Origin: Mangifera indica
Taxonomy: Eukaryota > Streptophyta > Magnoliopsida > Sapindales > Anacardiaceae
Direction of reading: 5' to 3'
Length of the DNA stretch: 64,000 bases
Assembly (NCBI RefSeq): GCF_011075055.1
Contig: NC_058143.1
Coordinates: 18,922,930-18,986,929, forward strand
The translations under genes and the position numbers were made by a program. Shown here one piece after another: positions 36,959-49,671 of this stretch (position 1 is the first letter of the stretch; every line of letters begins with the position of its first letter). The notes below the pieces were generated by a model. That model was given only the letters and a program-made list of their open reading frames with translations, ran no database searches and was not told the origin of the DNA.

Positions 36959-37837
36959 GGGTAATTAATTAAAATAAGCAAAATTTTAAGCGTTTATACG
37001 TTTTTAGGCTACCCTAAAAAAGTTTTACCAAAATAAGTAAACCGTATTTTTTTTACCCTTTTTACCCTTATGTTGAAAAACCAAGTAAAAATATTTTTTC
37101 TGAGAATGTGCGTCGGTTTATGGTGGTTACGATGGTGGTAGGGATTTTACACTGAAACCCTAAATATGTCGAATTATGTATATGGATGTTTTTGAATGTT
37201 TCGAACGCTTAAAATGATGTTGTTTCAATGTTAATAGATGTCTGGAAGTGTAACCGTTGAGAGACAAAAGCGCGCAAATTTACAGTATCACGCAAACTGC
37301 GCAAATTTACAGTGCTGCGCAAACACTGTTTACACCACGCAAACACTGTTTACATCTCGTAAAAGTAGATATCATAGTCTGTAAACAGTATTCTTTGCGC
37401 GATTTTGCAAGCAGTTTGCGCGATGTGAACAGTATTTGCGCGGTTTGCGTGACACTGTTCACAGTTTGCATGACACTGTTCACAGTTTGCGCGACACTGT
37501 TCACTTTTTGCGTGACACTGTTCATTTTTTGCACTTTTGTCTTTCAACAGCTACACTTCCAGACATCGAAACTACATCATTTTAAGCGTTCGAAACATTC
37601 AAAAACATTCATATACATTCGACATATTTAGGGTTTCACTATAAAATCTCTAGCTACCATCGTAACCGCCGTAAACCAACGCACATTCTCAAAAAAAAAA
37701 TATTTTTACTTGGTTTTTCAATATAAGGGTAAAAAAGGTAAAAAAAAAATACGGTTTACTTATTTTAGTAAAACTTTTTTAGGGTGACCTAAAAACGTAT
37801 AAACACTTAAAATTTTACTTATTTTAATTAATTGCCC
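36959..37837. mobile_element. nested MULE-like MITE inside the long-TIR element
   Basis: An 879-bp inverted repeat. The left end GGGTAATTAATTAAAATAAG mirrors the right end (reverse complement GGGCAATTAATTAAAATAAG). Arms of about 320 bp share ACGTTTTTAGG, AACCAAGTAAAAATATTTTT, GAGAATGTGCGT and GAACGCTTAAAATGATGT. Flanking 9-mers TTTAAAAAA (36950-36958) and ATTAAAAAA (37838-37846) match at 8 of 9, as expected for a Mutator-type target duplication, though they are low-complexity. The centre holds short tandem units. It inserted after the host element formed. Confidence 0.7.
37443..37534 (+). repeat. 21-bp tandem repeat
   Basis: Four full units of 21 bp share the core GCGTGACACTGTTCA, followed by a partial fifth beginning TTTTGCAC. 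Units start at 37443, 37464, 37485 and 37506. Related words in inverted orientation (GCGCAAACACTGTTTACA) lie at 37317-37360, so the array forms the imperfect loop region of the surrounding hairpin. Confidence 0.8.
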
Positions 37838-38801
37838 ATTAAAAAATAGGCAAAGGGTTGGCGTACGCCAACCGATAAAATATTAAAAAGCAAGGAAAGG
37901 GTTGGCGCACGCCAACCCATAAATATTAAAGCAATATTAAAGCAGGAAAAGAGTTGGCATGCAATATAATAATATTATATTATATTATAATAATTTTATA
38001 ATATAATAATATTATTATTATATATATTATACCACAACAGTATAATATATAATATATTATATTATATATATACTTTTATGATAATATATATAATATTTTA
38101 TATTATAATATTTAATATATAATATTATATAATATAATATATGTATATATTATTTGTCATTTTATATAATATATACTATATTTTATTTTATTTCATAAAA
38201 GGATGCGTATGTCAATGCTTACATTTGATCTTTTATAAAGAGATGAGACCTATATCAATAAAAATGTTACAGTATTATATTATAATATAATATATACATA
38301 ATATATAATATATAAACCAAAGGTTGGCGATGTCGCCAACCCTTGATAACAAAATTATTTATATATATATATATATATTATAATATTAATATTATAATAT
38401 TTTATATATAATATAATATTAATTTATATTTGTATCAAATTTCAAATTAATTTAACAAATTAAAATGGTGAAAGCCGTTGGATTTTAACGCCAATCCTTG
38501 AATTTAAATATATTATAATATTATAATCTAATATTAATATATTATAATATAATATTATATATTATAATATGTATTAATATATATTAATATATTATTATAT
38601 ATTATATTATTATATATAAATTACTCAGAAGAAATATTAAAAGGGTGCAAAAAAAAAAAACAACAAAAAATGGGTTGGTGGGGCCAACCCTTAACATTTA
38701 TTTTAATGCAAAAAGGGTTGGCGTGCCCTTCTTGCATTTTATAAAATATTATATATTATACTATATATTTTTACAGTATAATATATTATAATAATGATTG
38801 A

Positions 38802-38844
38802 CGGAATCGCCAACCCTTGGTGACACCAAGGGTTGGCGATTCCG
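38802..38844. repeat. 43-bp perfect palindrome
   Basis: Two 21-bp arms pair perfectly around a single A at 38823. Each arm contains the GGTTGGCG word of the host element; the left arm starts CGGAATCGCCAACCCTTGG. The corresponding place in the downstream duplicate (about 39335-39355) has only one half. Confidence 0.85.
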
Positions 38845-39357
38845 CCAACCGAGGCTATATACATATATATTATATTAATATATATATATTATTATATTAT
38901 TATATATTATGTAAAATATATAATAGAATTATAATTATATTATGTATAATAAATTATTTATATGATATTTTTTATTATAATATTATAATTATATTATATT
39001 ATTATATATTATAATATATAATATTATAATTATATTATATTATTATATATAATATCATATAATATAATATATGTATATATTATTGTCAGGGTTGACAAAA
39101 ACCCTTATTCGTTTATTTAATATATTAAATTATATAGTATTATAATATAATTATATAATTATAATTTATATTAATATATAATATAATTATAATATAATAT
39201 ACGGAAATTATATTATAATATATTTTAAATATACCTAAAAAGGGTTGGCGTGCACTTTTTGTATTTTATAAAATATTATAAAATATTATATATTATACTA
39301 TATATTTTTACAGTATTATATCTTATAATAATGGTTGGCGATTCCGCCAACCCAGGC

Positions 39358-39475
<118 letters not shown>

Positions 39476-40974
39476 TATATATTATATATTATGTAATATA
39501 TTATAGAATTTTAATTATATTATATATTAATATATAATATATTATATATAATAAATTATTTATATGATATTTTTTATTATAATATTATAATTATATTATA
39601 TAATTATATATTAATATTATATAATATATAATATAATATAATCTATATTATAATATATAATATAATATATATAAAATATATTATATAATATTATTTAATA
39701 TACATTGAAGGGTTGGCGTGACCTACTTTTAATATATTATGGGTTGGCGGTGTGCCTCAACCATTTGTCTGCTTTTTGTTAATGTTATGTTAACCCTCAA
39801 AATTTTTTTTTTTTCAGTAATTTTTAATTAAATATCAGTCTTATTCTGAAATCTGAAATCTACATAATAAGATTATATAGGTCTGCCAATCAATTTTTTT
39901 CCAGTTTTTAACACAATATTATAATTAAAATATAATATAATATTATTATATAATATTATAATATTAAGAATTCTTCAAATTAATGTAATATAATATAACA
40001 TATTATAATATTATATTAATATTATATAATTATCAATATTAAAAATAATATACAATATATTAATATATTATATAATTATAATTATATAAAGATAATAGTA
40101 ATAATAATAGGTAATAATATATTAAATGGTATCACGTGAATATATTTTTCGATCAATGCAACCCTGCCAGACTGTGTATTCTCTGCAATTATTCCTCTGT
40201 AATATTCGATGCTACTGCAAACAAATTTGGCATGGATTTTGCTCAGGCCCCCACAGTTGTGAAATTATATACAAAACAGGATGGATTAATTTAATTATAT
40301 AATATATAATATTATATATATAATATATAATATATATAAAATATTATAATAATATTATAATATAATTATATAAATTATAATATATTATATATTATATTAT
40401 AATATTATAATATTATAGTATATAATATATTATATTAATATAATAATATTATTTAATATTATATACATATATTAAGAGTTGGCGTTACACAACAACTTTC
40501 ACGCCAACCTTTTTTTTTTTTTTTAAGTTAAATGCCCAGTTTTTTTTGTTTCACTTAAATCCTTAAATTTCAATTTTTTATCTTTTTCCAGTTAAATACT
40601 GTTACATAGTCTTCTCCCATCGTCATTTCCTCTAAGGTTTATACAGTGGATGTGTTTGAGTTTTCGTGGGTTGCTCTTTTTTTTTAAATCCTTACTTTGA
40701 AAAATTCTTAATCTGAAAAATTTAGTTTTTTTCTTCCTGCTTTTGTTTTTGAAGATGAGGAAGAAGTGAGAGTGATTCTTTTATCACTTTGAAAGAAGAA
40801 GAAGAAGAGAAAAAAAAGTTACGGAGAAGAGGAGAGAGAATTTATGTATGAAAGATTGAAGAGAGGTATTTTGGGGAAGGTGAGTACTGTTATGGTATAT
40901 TTGTGAAAGCTTTAGGATAGGTGACAATTTTGTATACACGGAATAAAATAGTGCTAAAATTTTCAATTTCCCCC

Positions 40975-41912
40975 AAATTAAACTATAATTACAATAATAA
41001 TCTCCGCTGTCAACTCAAGAATAAGACGATTCTGATGACAAAGTCGATAATTTTTCTAACACACATTTCTGAATGCTGAATTCAAGAGATGGTTATTCCA
41101 AAGCATAGATAAGGAGCTTCAATAGTATCTGGACTAAGGTTAAGTTCAGTTTTCAAAGACAGAAGAAGATACATATTATCTACATCGAAATGTTTGCAGC
41201 CTGTTGTGTGTTTAAATCTAGTACACAGAATCAGCCAATTAGATTTCAAAGTTCAAACATCTGATGGAAATACTTTGAAGTTGGTCATCAAACTGCACCA
41301 AATTTACACAGAAAACGACCGAGTTCTTTTCCGGTAATCAAAATATAGTTATCTTGTCTTAATATCACAATATAGTTACCTCGTCTTAATATCACGTAGC
41401 TCCTGCAGATTCAACACAAAACACAAACAACTGCATTATAAGCCAATCATGAAGATCTCATGAGGAATGACTATTAGTTAACATTGATGAATTTCTTAAC
41501 CTGCCTGCGATATCAGTATTAACTCAAAATCCCTTATCATATATCTGGCATTAACAGAATTGACAATTCACACAATAGCAGATTTAGATACCAATTTATC
41601 TTTGACCTTAAATATTTATGCTGATAACAAAGAAAGATATAACAACTTTAATTTGAGGTTTTGCCCAAATCTTTAAAAAAAAAAAAAAAAAGACTCTCAA
41701 ACATATGTTATAATAGTTTTACTTCTCCTCTGACAACTTCAACAGGATTTTGATAATAGATAACAAAGGGTTTTGCATCATTTCTGTTACTTGAGAGTGT
41801 TTTTCCACTTTTGGGTAGCCCTCAAGAATATAAAGTATAACTATTATTGCAACCATAATTGTACAATTATACCTTAATAGATGGATACCAAATGAAGGGG
41901 CTAACCTATATA
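40975..41912. other. intergenic, no gene recognised
   Basis: Spacer between two mobile-element blocks. I saw no coding similarity here. Confidence 0.35.
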
Positions 41913-43086
41913 GGCTAAGGTATTCCTATGAAAGGTGTTGTAAGACGTCCCTATAATTGTGGAATAGCTAGAGCTTTTAAACTCGAGTCATTCTTATCAT
42001 AGAAGGTGTAATTGTGCTCTCTTCAAGGAGGGCTCTCATGAACTTTATAATAACTCTTTATTAGGATTTGGGAGCATGGTTGTTTAGAGTTCTTGATGTG
42101 TAGGATCCTCATGAAGAAGCAAGCACAAAACATTCTTCTTGTCAAAAAAATGAATTCTCAAGAGTCTTGCATTAGATAATTCTACAAAGGTTTTCCCCTT
42201 AAGAGAGAGGGTTTTAGAATTACATGTTATGGAAGAGAGACTATATTTTCTAAACTATATTTTTACATCCATCATATGGAGGGAATTCGACACATACCAA
42301 CAAACTACAACAATTTCAGATAACTTAGTGGTTTAAGAGATGGAGATATACAAATACAATTACAACAAATTAAAATAATAAAAGGAACAGATGCATAAGT
42401 ATGCTTTGTGTTTGCCTCTTCATGAGGATCTTTTAGAAACTCTAAACGGTCATAGTCTCAAATCCTATGTTAGAATCCCAAGTGCAAGGTATAGGACTTA
42501 AATCCCACATTGAAAAGTATGAGTAACTAGTGTGGGGTTTATATGGATTTGGGTTCTCCCATCTCAATAGCTAGCTTTTGAGGTATGGTTCTCCTAAGAT
42601 TCGTATCATTTGGTATCAACGTCATCACCATGTCTCCCAGTTGCAATCGTACGGCGCGGGTGGTGACACCGACATTGCAGTGTTCGCCCGAAACTAGCAG
42701 GGAGCTAGCGCACAGCCAGCTGGCGTAGGCGTCGGGGCTGCAGAGCGTGGTGGTATGTTAAAATCCCAAGTGCAAGGTATGAGATTTGGATCCCACATTG
42801 TAAAGTATAGGTAATTAGTATGCGGTTTATATGGTCTTGAGCTCTCCCATCTCAATAGTTAGCTTTTGAGGTGTGGTTCTCATAAAATTCGTATCATCCT
42901 GCTAGTGAGTCATTCTACAATCTATAAGTCCCACTTGAAGAGAGTACGATGTCATCTTTTATAACGAAAATGGCAAGAGTTTATGGGCTTTAGCCATGTG
43001 GAAATAGGTATTGTTGTCTATCTCTATAGAGTTGTTCTATCATTATAAGGACACATTACAACACTCTTTGTAAGAATACTTTGGCC
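41913..43086. mobile_element. foldback element interrupted by a TRIM
   Basis: The left arm 41913-42145 (GGCTAAGGTATTCC, then GGTGTTGTAA, GCTCTCTTCAAG, TTAGGATTTG, GATCCTCATGAAGAAGCAA) mirrors the right arm 42385-43086. The right arm's reverse complement reads GGCCAAAGTATTC, GTGTTGTAATG, ACTCTCTTCAAG, AGGATTTG, GATCCTCATGAAGAGGCAA. The right arm is longer only because the TRIM at 42468-42896 sits inside it. The terminal GGC(C/T)AA resembles the family A MITEs. No matching target duplication is visible at the outer ends. No protein frame. Confidence 0.65.
42468..42896 (+). mobile_element. TRIM retroelement (miniature LTR retrotransposon)
   Basis: Two direct repeats of 141 bp each (42468-42608 and 42756-42896) start TGTTA(G/A)AATCCCAAGTGC and end in CGTATCA, giving the canonical TG...CA ends. 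Two bases after the left repeat, TGGTATCA (42611-42618) fits a primer-binding site for initiator Met tRNA. A purine-rich AGAGCGTGGTGG run precedes the right repeat. The internal part is only 147 bp, GC-rich and non-coding. Flanks TCCTA and TCCTG form a 5-bp target duplication with one mismatch. All these features match the TRIM class. It depends on another element's enzymes for movement. Confidence 0.88.
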
Positions 43087-43243
43087 TCTCTTTCTAACCA
43101 CATAATTAGAGTACACCTATTGTGATTCTCAATACAAGAGTGAAAATAGGAACAAACATCCATGCGATCCTATAGACCTCTTTTAAGAATTCCAATCTAA
43201 AAAAAGAATTGATATCTTGCACTCCTGTTTTAGCAATTAGCAT
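43087..43243 (-). pseudogene. plastid ndhA 5' fragment (nuclear plastid DNA)
   Basis: The frame from the ATG at 43243 reads [20 protein letters not shown], then [19 protein letters not shown] and ITIGVL. This is clearly the N-terminus of plastid NdhA (NDH-1 subunit 1). A one-base deletion then gives TAA, although the nucleotide match continues through ATTATGTGGTTAGAAAGAGA. The fragment stops exactly where the foldback element's GGCC terminus begins. It cannot be functional: it is truncated, shifted and outside the plastid. Confidence 0.88.
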
Positions 43244-43244
43244 T

Positions 43245-43443
43245 TCAACAATCAACTTCTCCCATAATGATATCTATATTACCTAGTATTGTCATAATAT
43301 CAGCCAATTTCATTCTTTTAACTAACTGCTGAAGAATTTGCAAATTGATTAAACCTGGTGGGCGAATTTTTCATCTCCAGGGAAAACCGCTTTAATCTCT
43401 TATAAAGAAAAATTCCTAAATTATCCCATAAGTCAGCCCCTCG
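43245..43443 (-). pseudogene. plastid ndhH 3' fragment (nuclear plastid DNA)
   Basis: The last part of NdhH reads [21 protein letters not shown], then [19 protein letters not shown] and [14 protein letters not shown]. The in-frame TGA replaces the Trp codon of the usual PWRWKIRPP motif. Further upstream the match is broken by small indels (GGAATTTTTCTT region). It ends one base before the ndhA start, preserving the plastid ndhH-ndhA gene order, so both came in one DNA segment of about 350 bp. Confidence 0.88.
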
Positions 43444-44099
43444 TTTTACATTTTTTACTTTTCTTTTGCAAGTAATTATAGATTGTTCTAGAAAGCAAAC
43501 AAGTCAAGAACAAGTACAAAATTAGTTGAAAACATCAATACATTTCAATTGGTGCCTACAATTGCCTACTGCAGGATGAAGACCAACTAAAAGACAACAT
43601 GACCTTGTGCTTTGACAGGAAACTTTTAGTAAATTACAGTTAATAGTGGATATTTACTGTTAATTATGTTCATGTACGCTATCTTGATTCAACAATGCTT
43701 TAACAGGTAATCAAGCCTAGGTTCTAAATTTTGCCGAGAATATATTTTAGTAGGATGAGGTTTCGGCAAAACCCAGCTGCAATTGAGCCAATTTTCTACT
43801 GATTTAAAAAAAAAAAGTTCATTCTCATTTTGAAACTTGGAAACATTAAGACAGCACTTCCGTACACCTTTGACATAGTTCAGGTTTCAAAAGATTTTGC
43901 AAGCATAAATTGAGTCAATATTAATCTGATATGCCGAAAATTATAACTTTGATAAGATTCTGGGCTCTCTAGTTAGTCTTAATGTCATGTATTAGGATGC
44001 CTAGATGACCAATTGACTCAAATTTTGCAGTTTCCCATGTAAAATAAAGAAAATGCAAATTCTGGGAAACGCAGTATTTAAAATGGCAAAGTAACTTGA
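43444..44099. other. 3' flank of CRY2, no separate gene seen
   Basis: Probably 3' UTR of the minus-strand CRY2 gene at its right end. If the alternative donor at the CRY2 stop is used, a short last exon could lie here, but I could not identify one. Confidence 0.35.
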
Positions 44100-47000
44100 T
44101 TACTTACCTCCCTTGCCTGAACTCTGTTCCATGTCAATTTGTGCTAGCCATGGTCGCTTGAACTCCGAGTAGTCATACTCCTGTGAAGGCTTGACTTTTG
44201 ATGAAGAACAAGGCTGAGGAACAGAAAATGAAATGTTGCTTGTGCTCTGCTTCTTAGCTGCTGAAGATTCAGCTGTGGAGCACAAATCTTCATCCGTTCT
44301 TGCATTCCCAGCATTGTTGTTGTGATCATGCAAAACATTTATGTGCGGCCTTTCTTCTTCCACATCTTTTGGTCTCTTCCTACAAGTTGGATTACTCTTG
44401 CCAATTTGAAAAGAGGGCACCTTCTGATCATTAGATGAAATTGAAGGACAAGGAGTCCTTTCCCTTATTATGCCAACCTCTGGAATGGCTGAAGCTTGAA
44501 CACTATCAGAATTATCTATAACAACTTCATTTGGCTCACTTGAGTTTGTGGCCCTGGAAGCAGCTTCCATTTCCCACATTTTGAATATTGCTTGCGTTAA
44601 ACGTTCTCTAGCTAAGTCTAAGTCTATTATCGGTTTCGGATAGTTTAATCCCAGCTCAACCCCAGCAGCTTTAAGAACAGCAACAGGTGCATCCCAAGGA
44701 TGATGGATCCACTCGGTCGGCATTCTAGCCAGCTCAGGCAGCCATTGTCTCACGTATTCACCTTCTGGGTCAAATTTAGACCCTTGAATCTGACTCCCAA
44801 AAAATTCAAATTAATGAGGTACAAGGCATCTACATGTGCAAGACTATTTCAACATTTAATTTAGATTGGATCAGCAATATCAATACGCATAGTGTCGTAA
44901 CACATGTTCAGATTATATATGTAGAAAAAACTAGCCACTGAGATCAATAGTGATGACAATAGAGACATGTACCTCATTTACATATGGATTAGAATACTAC
45001 ACTTAGATTTTTGACACTATTGTTCAAAACTCAGAGAATTGCATCACATAACTACTAATTCAATTGCATAATCATCAGTAAATGATCAAATCTGACATAC
45101 CTCTGGGCTATCTAATCGTTCAAGTTCATGGCCATCTGGTAAGCTGCCAGAAATATACTGCCAGCCAAGAATATCACTTTCCAAATCCGCATCCAAAAGT
45201 GTGTCCCAGAAATATTTCATTCCCCATCTCCATGGGAGAAGCAGAAACTTCACAGCAAAACTTGAAACAATCACTCTAATTCGGTTGTGTATCCAACCTG
45301 TTGCCCAAAGCTCCCTCATTCCAGCATCCACCAATGGGTAACCAGTCCGACCCTGTCTCCAAACCTTAAAATTGCCCAGATCAGCATGCCAAGGAAAATA
45401 TTTTAAATTGCCCAACAATGATCTCTCATGACTGAATGGAAAGTTAAAACAAATGTAACGGGAGTATTCCCTAAGCCCCATGGCCCGAAGAAAAAGAACC
45501 ACACTGTCTTTCCCTTCTAAGTTCTCTTCTTTTGCCCATAGTAGCTGCTTCATTCGCACACACTGGAAAACTTTCCTCACACTTAGCTCTCCAAAATGGA
45601 GATATGGAGACAAAAGTGAAGTGGCATTCCCTCCAAGCTTTTGTCTGTTCTTTGAATAGTGAAGGAGGTGTTGTTCAACAAACTCAGTCAGAACTTTGTC
45701 AGCATTGCTCCAACCGGGAGACCATCCTCGTCCTAATAAGGCATTACTTGATTTTTCAGATTCATTTTCAAGACCTAACTCCTCGATAGAACAATTTTCA
45801 ACCTTTCCTGGAATAAACAAAAAAAAAAACTATAAATTCTTCCTGTCCAAATATATAATTTTCACATGCACACAATTATAGCCATTTCATTCTCCATGTT
45901 CTGCACAGGCATGAACATATTTGTGCAAACATGGATGCATGTCCTTCATTTTGCTTGTGTTAAATTTACAGTGTAGTGGGGCAAGTTACCTCAGATGAAG
46001 ACCAGGACCATGATGTTGCTAATTTGTTTTTATCAAGTCATAGAACAAGCTGAAAACTTCTCCATTATTCATTCTGCTTGTTCATATATGTTCCCATTAT
46101 ATATTCAAGCATGCACTTCTTCATTATATAACTATATTCAAGCAAGAAACATATCTTGCATGTTTCTTCATTATATGGTTTGTACTTAACCATACGATTT
46201 CCAGGGCCAGATTGAATTTTGAGGCTCGGAGCCAAAGACAAGGACAACATTGTGGCCACTTATTATACAAACTAAACTAAGCAAACACACAAATAAACCC
46301 ATACATATAACTTGTTAAACCAGGACCATAGCGGTACCACCAAATATGTTGCACCAACGAAATAAAATCTGTCCTTTTCATTTAGCATGAAGATAAAGTA
46401 GCCCCAAATAAACAGTGGATTTTGTTACTAAGAACTGGATTAATATACCTTACCATCTATCTAAATTTACCTGCCACTTGCATTAAACGCCATGGAGGAA
46501 GAACTGAAACAGGTTCCATTTGCATGTGCAAACATTTGTCCCAATAGGGATCAAAAGTTGTAAAAGCATCCCCTCTTTCATCATATATTTCCCAAGGTTC
46601 ATACAACAAATCACCATTATAGCTCTGAACTGAAATGCCAAGCTCCACCAGTTTTTCTTTAATGCTGTGGTCACGAACAAGCGAAACAGGATCTGGGATA
46701 AAAATAAAGAAAAAAGACTAAATGAGAAGAAAGGACAAAAATATCAACAATTCAAAAAATATCCAACTAGATTTCAAAGGAACAAACTCCAGAAAATATC
46801 AACCCAAACGTATAATCCACTAAGGAATAGGCCATTCCTCCAAGATCCAATACAGATCTGAACTCTGACTTGATAGAAGGGTTGCTCTGCAGAGATGATA
46901 TATTCCGTAGCATAAATTTTGAGAATCTTGGGACATTTCTATCTGCTTTTGCTTCATAGATGGAGGCATCACGAAGGCTACAACCACAGAAACACATATC

Positions 47001-47676
47001 TGAACCTGATTTAACTCAAAGCAGAATGGTGGAAGACATATCTTTTATTTTCATTTTTTACTCAACATTGCCACAACCATACAAACTATAAAATCATGAC
47101 TATAAGTATCAAAACAAATGATCCTTTCCTTCGTAGAGAATGAAAGAGAATTTCAATAGCAAATTATCCCCCAGAACCTTCAAGTATTATTACAACAGTT
47201 CATAATCTTCTTACTAACAACTATTTAGGGATTTTCAATTCAACAAAAGTCATTAGCTTCAATTTGACTAAAATTAGTAGAAATATAAAAAAACAGAACA
47301 GGATATTACATAAAAAAAATAAGAGATATGATAACTATATATTTGGTTTAACTGCCCAGAGCATACCGTAAAGATGGTTAAATACGACTTTTGTTGCCTT
47401 TACTGCATTGATGCACTCCATAAGAGCAGCAAGAGTACTCTGGGTTTTGATCAACACAAGTTCAGCCCCAAGAGACTTTAGGGATTGCCCCAAGTGGGCA
47501 AGAGACTCCTTTAACCACCACCTTGATACTCGACCAGGGTAGAATTGTTCTTCTTCTTTAGGGCACCATATATAGACAGGAAAGACACTACCACCCCTAG
47601 CAGCAGCTGCTAAAGCAGGATTGTCCTCAATCCTAAGGTCCCTTCTAAACCATACTATGGTCTTATTGCCATCCAT
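44100..47676 (-). CDS. cryptochrome 2 blue-light receptor
   Basis: Exons 47676-47367, 46692-46471, 45807-45101 and 44789-44100 give 642 residues. It is a nuclear FAD-binding blue-light photoreceptor acting in photomorphogenesis and flowering. The photolyase-like region starts MDGNKTIVWFRRDLRIEDNP, continues with PGRVSRWWLKESLAHL, VSVQSYNGDLLYEPWE-type sequence and GWSPGWSNADK, and keeps the FAD pocket (WRQGRTGYPLVDAGMRELWA, NRIRVIVSSF, FWDTLLDADLESDILGWQY). The C-terminal tail has the DAS elements in order: DQKVP at about 534, an acidic/basic stretch KRPKDVEEER (basic part may serve as a nuclear signal), and STAES at about 584. Tail and exon 1 sequence fit CRY2 rather than CRY1. The last codons are uncertain: GGAG/GTAAGTAA contains both a perfect donor and the stop. 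Confidence 0.95.
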
Positions 47677-48922
47677 GTTGAGTAACTCAGATCTTCCCCT
47701 GAAAAAATTAAGTACTAGATCTTGTAACACTCAGTAAGTTCAACACGTCTTTCCTTCAGTCCAGATGTGAGAATATCAACAAGGAAAAATCATTAATACA
47801 TCTTCAACCCAACAACTTTATGTTGTTCAATTCAAGAGCACAAAGTAACCAAAAGAACAATTTTGAAACCTGAGATTTTCCTAAAAGATCAAAAGATACA
47901 TAATTGTATTGCCAGAAATTCATCCAATCAACACAAAAAAGGCCAAACCTACAAAACTGAAAATCCCCCAGAAAGCTTTGGCAGTCAAAATTATTTGTAG
48001 CCAACAAGGTCTTAAATAAACAGCCTATGAAGCTGTCCCTCCACTTTGATGCTACGCTTTGTATCAAAGATATCAAACCTAAATCTAAATCCAATCAAAC
48101 CTTCCCTACATGTCTGACCAATCCGAAATACCTCCAACTCGTAGACCCTGATATTGAAATTAACTACTAGCAACCACAGAATCAAAAACTTCTACAAGAA
48201 GAAGCAACCCCAACTATAAAAACAACTTCTTAAAACCCCAAACACCACTTATGCAGTTTTCAACTGAAAATTCTATATACGACTACAAGATCAGACTTCA
48301 TGTGAACAAAGAACATGCATCTGAAATACACCACAACAATTACTTAATAATTCCCATTAAAGAATGTTATCCACAAACAAGTACAACTAGATTATTAAAT
48401 AAATACAAATCTAAATCTAAAACAAATCAGAAAATCAAAGTGAAAGCTTTAACAGTTATAATATTGACTAGCTATATGGAGCCATCTTACCTACTTAGCT
48501 ATAAACACAGCAAGCCCACATAAAAGTAGTACACAAGTTTGGTGCATATGATTGATGGTGTAAATTTATTTAGATGATCAACAGTAACAGTAAAGTGTGT
48601 GTCCGTATAGTAAAATTCCTTTGAAAAAACTGTTAAGTGGGATTGTATTTCAATGAAAGTGGGTGAGTTGAGTTGATCTCTAATCCTCTAATGTATCGAA
48701 ATCACGTGGCCAAAGGCATGATTGATAGTGGTGGGGAAGACATATCTTGTCTGCTTTCTGAATCCCGATCCAATGTAAAAAATAAGCAGATAAGATCTCT
48801 CTCTATCACGTTTGCATGAGACTTGTGACTCTTATTTATTTAATACTTTGTTTGAGTTTTCCTTCCGCTGATTCTTTTTCCCTTAAAGGAAAGAAAGATT
48901 TGCCTTCCTTTTTTTTATTGTT
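47677..48922. other. CRY2 upstream region
   Basis: Leader and promoter DNA of CRY2. A CACGTG G-box lies at about 48702. No separate gene; short frames here lack family resemblance. Confidence 0.4.
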
Positions 48923-49662
48923 GGCCAACAAAAGACTTATTCCCACCCAAGCTATAGTGAAATTTGAGTGATACTGGTAATTTTTAAAAATTTATTTATT
49001 TATTAATTTTTACTGATTAAACAAAAATTTGATTTCTTTTTAATCTCTTATTTTAAAAGTTAATCATTTATGCTTTCAAACTTTGAAACATCAATTTACA
49101 TCTCAAACTTTGACTAAATAGTTAACCCCTCAAACTTTAAGATATTATATTTATACCTTAAAACTTTTATTTCATCTATTGGTATTCTTGTTCAACAGTA
49201 TCTCTCCTCCCTTTATGGTGATTTCCTGACGAGGAATTTGACCAAAATAGCTGAATTTTCACATACTGATCTAAATAAATTGTCATATGAATCTGTGTAA
49301 TTTTTGCCTAAATTTGTGTGAGAAAATCTTGTCATTTCAGTTAGATTTTTTTATGGTTTTTGTATAGGAAAACCACCATAAAGAGAGAAGAGATATCGCC
49401 AAAGAAGAACACTGGAAAGAACTATTATCGAAAAGATGAAATGAAATTTTTGATATATAAATACAATATTTCAAAGTTTGAATTAAAAAATGACTAATTT
49501 TTAAAACTAAACGAAAACAATAATTTTTTTATCTAAATAAAAATTTTATTCATATTTATAATCAATAGAACTAACAAATAGATAAATATTTAAGTTTTAA
49601 AAAAATGTTAGGGTATTACTTCAGATTTTTACAATACTTTGGTGGGAAAAAATCATTTGCCC
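48923..49662. mobile_element. family A MULE-type MITE (copy 4)
   Basis: The left end GGCCAACAAAAGACTTATTC, then CCACCCAAGCTAT, mirrors the right end, whose reverse complement reads GGGCAAATGATTTTTTCCCA then CCAAAGTATTG. Flanking 9-mers TTTATTGTT (48914-48922) and TTTATTGTA (49663-49671) match at 8 of 9, giving a Mutator-type target duplication. 740 bp, non-coding. Confidence 0.82.
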
Positions 49663-49671
49663 TTTATTGTA

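Noticed and set aside
37257..37631. 124-codon frame and two antisense ones over the 21-bp repeats
   Set aside because: The 21-bp period is divisible by three, which keeps frames open by itself. They lie inside a nested hairpin element.
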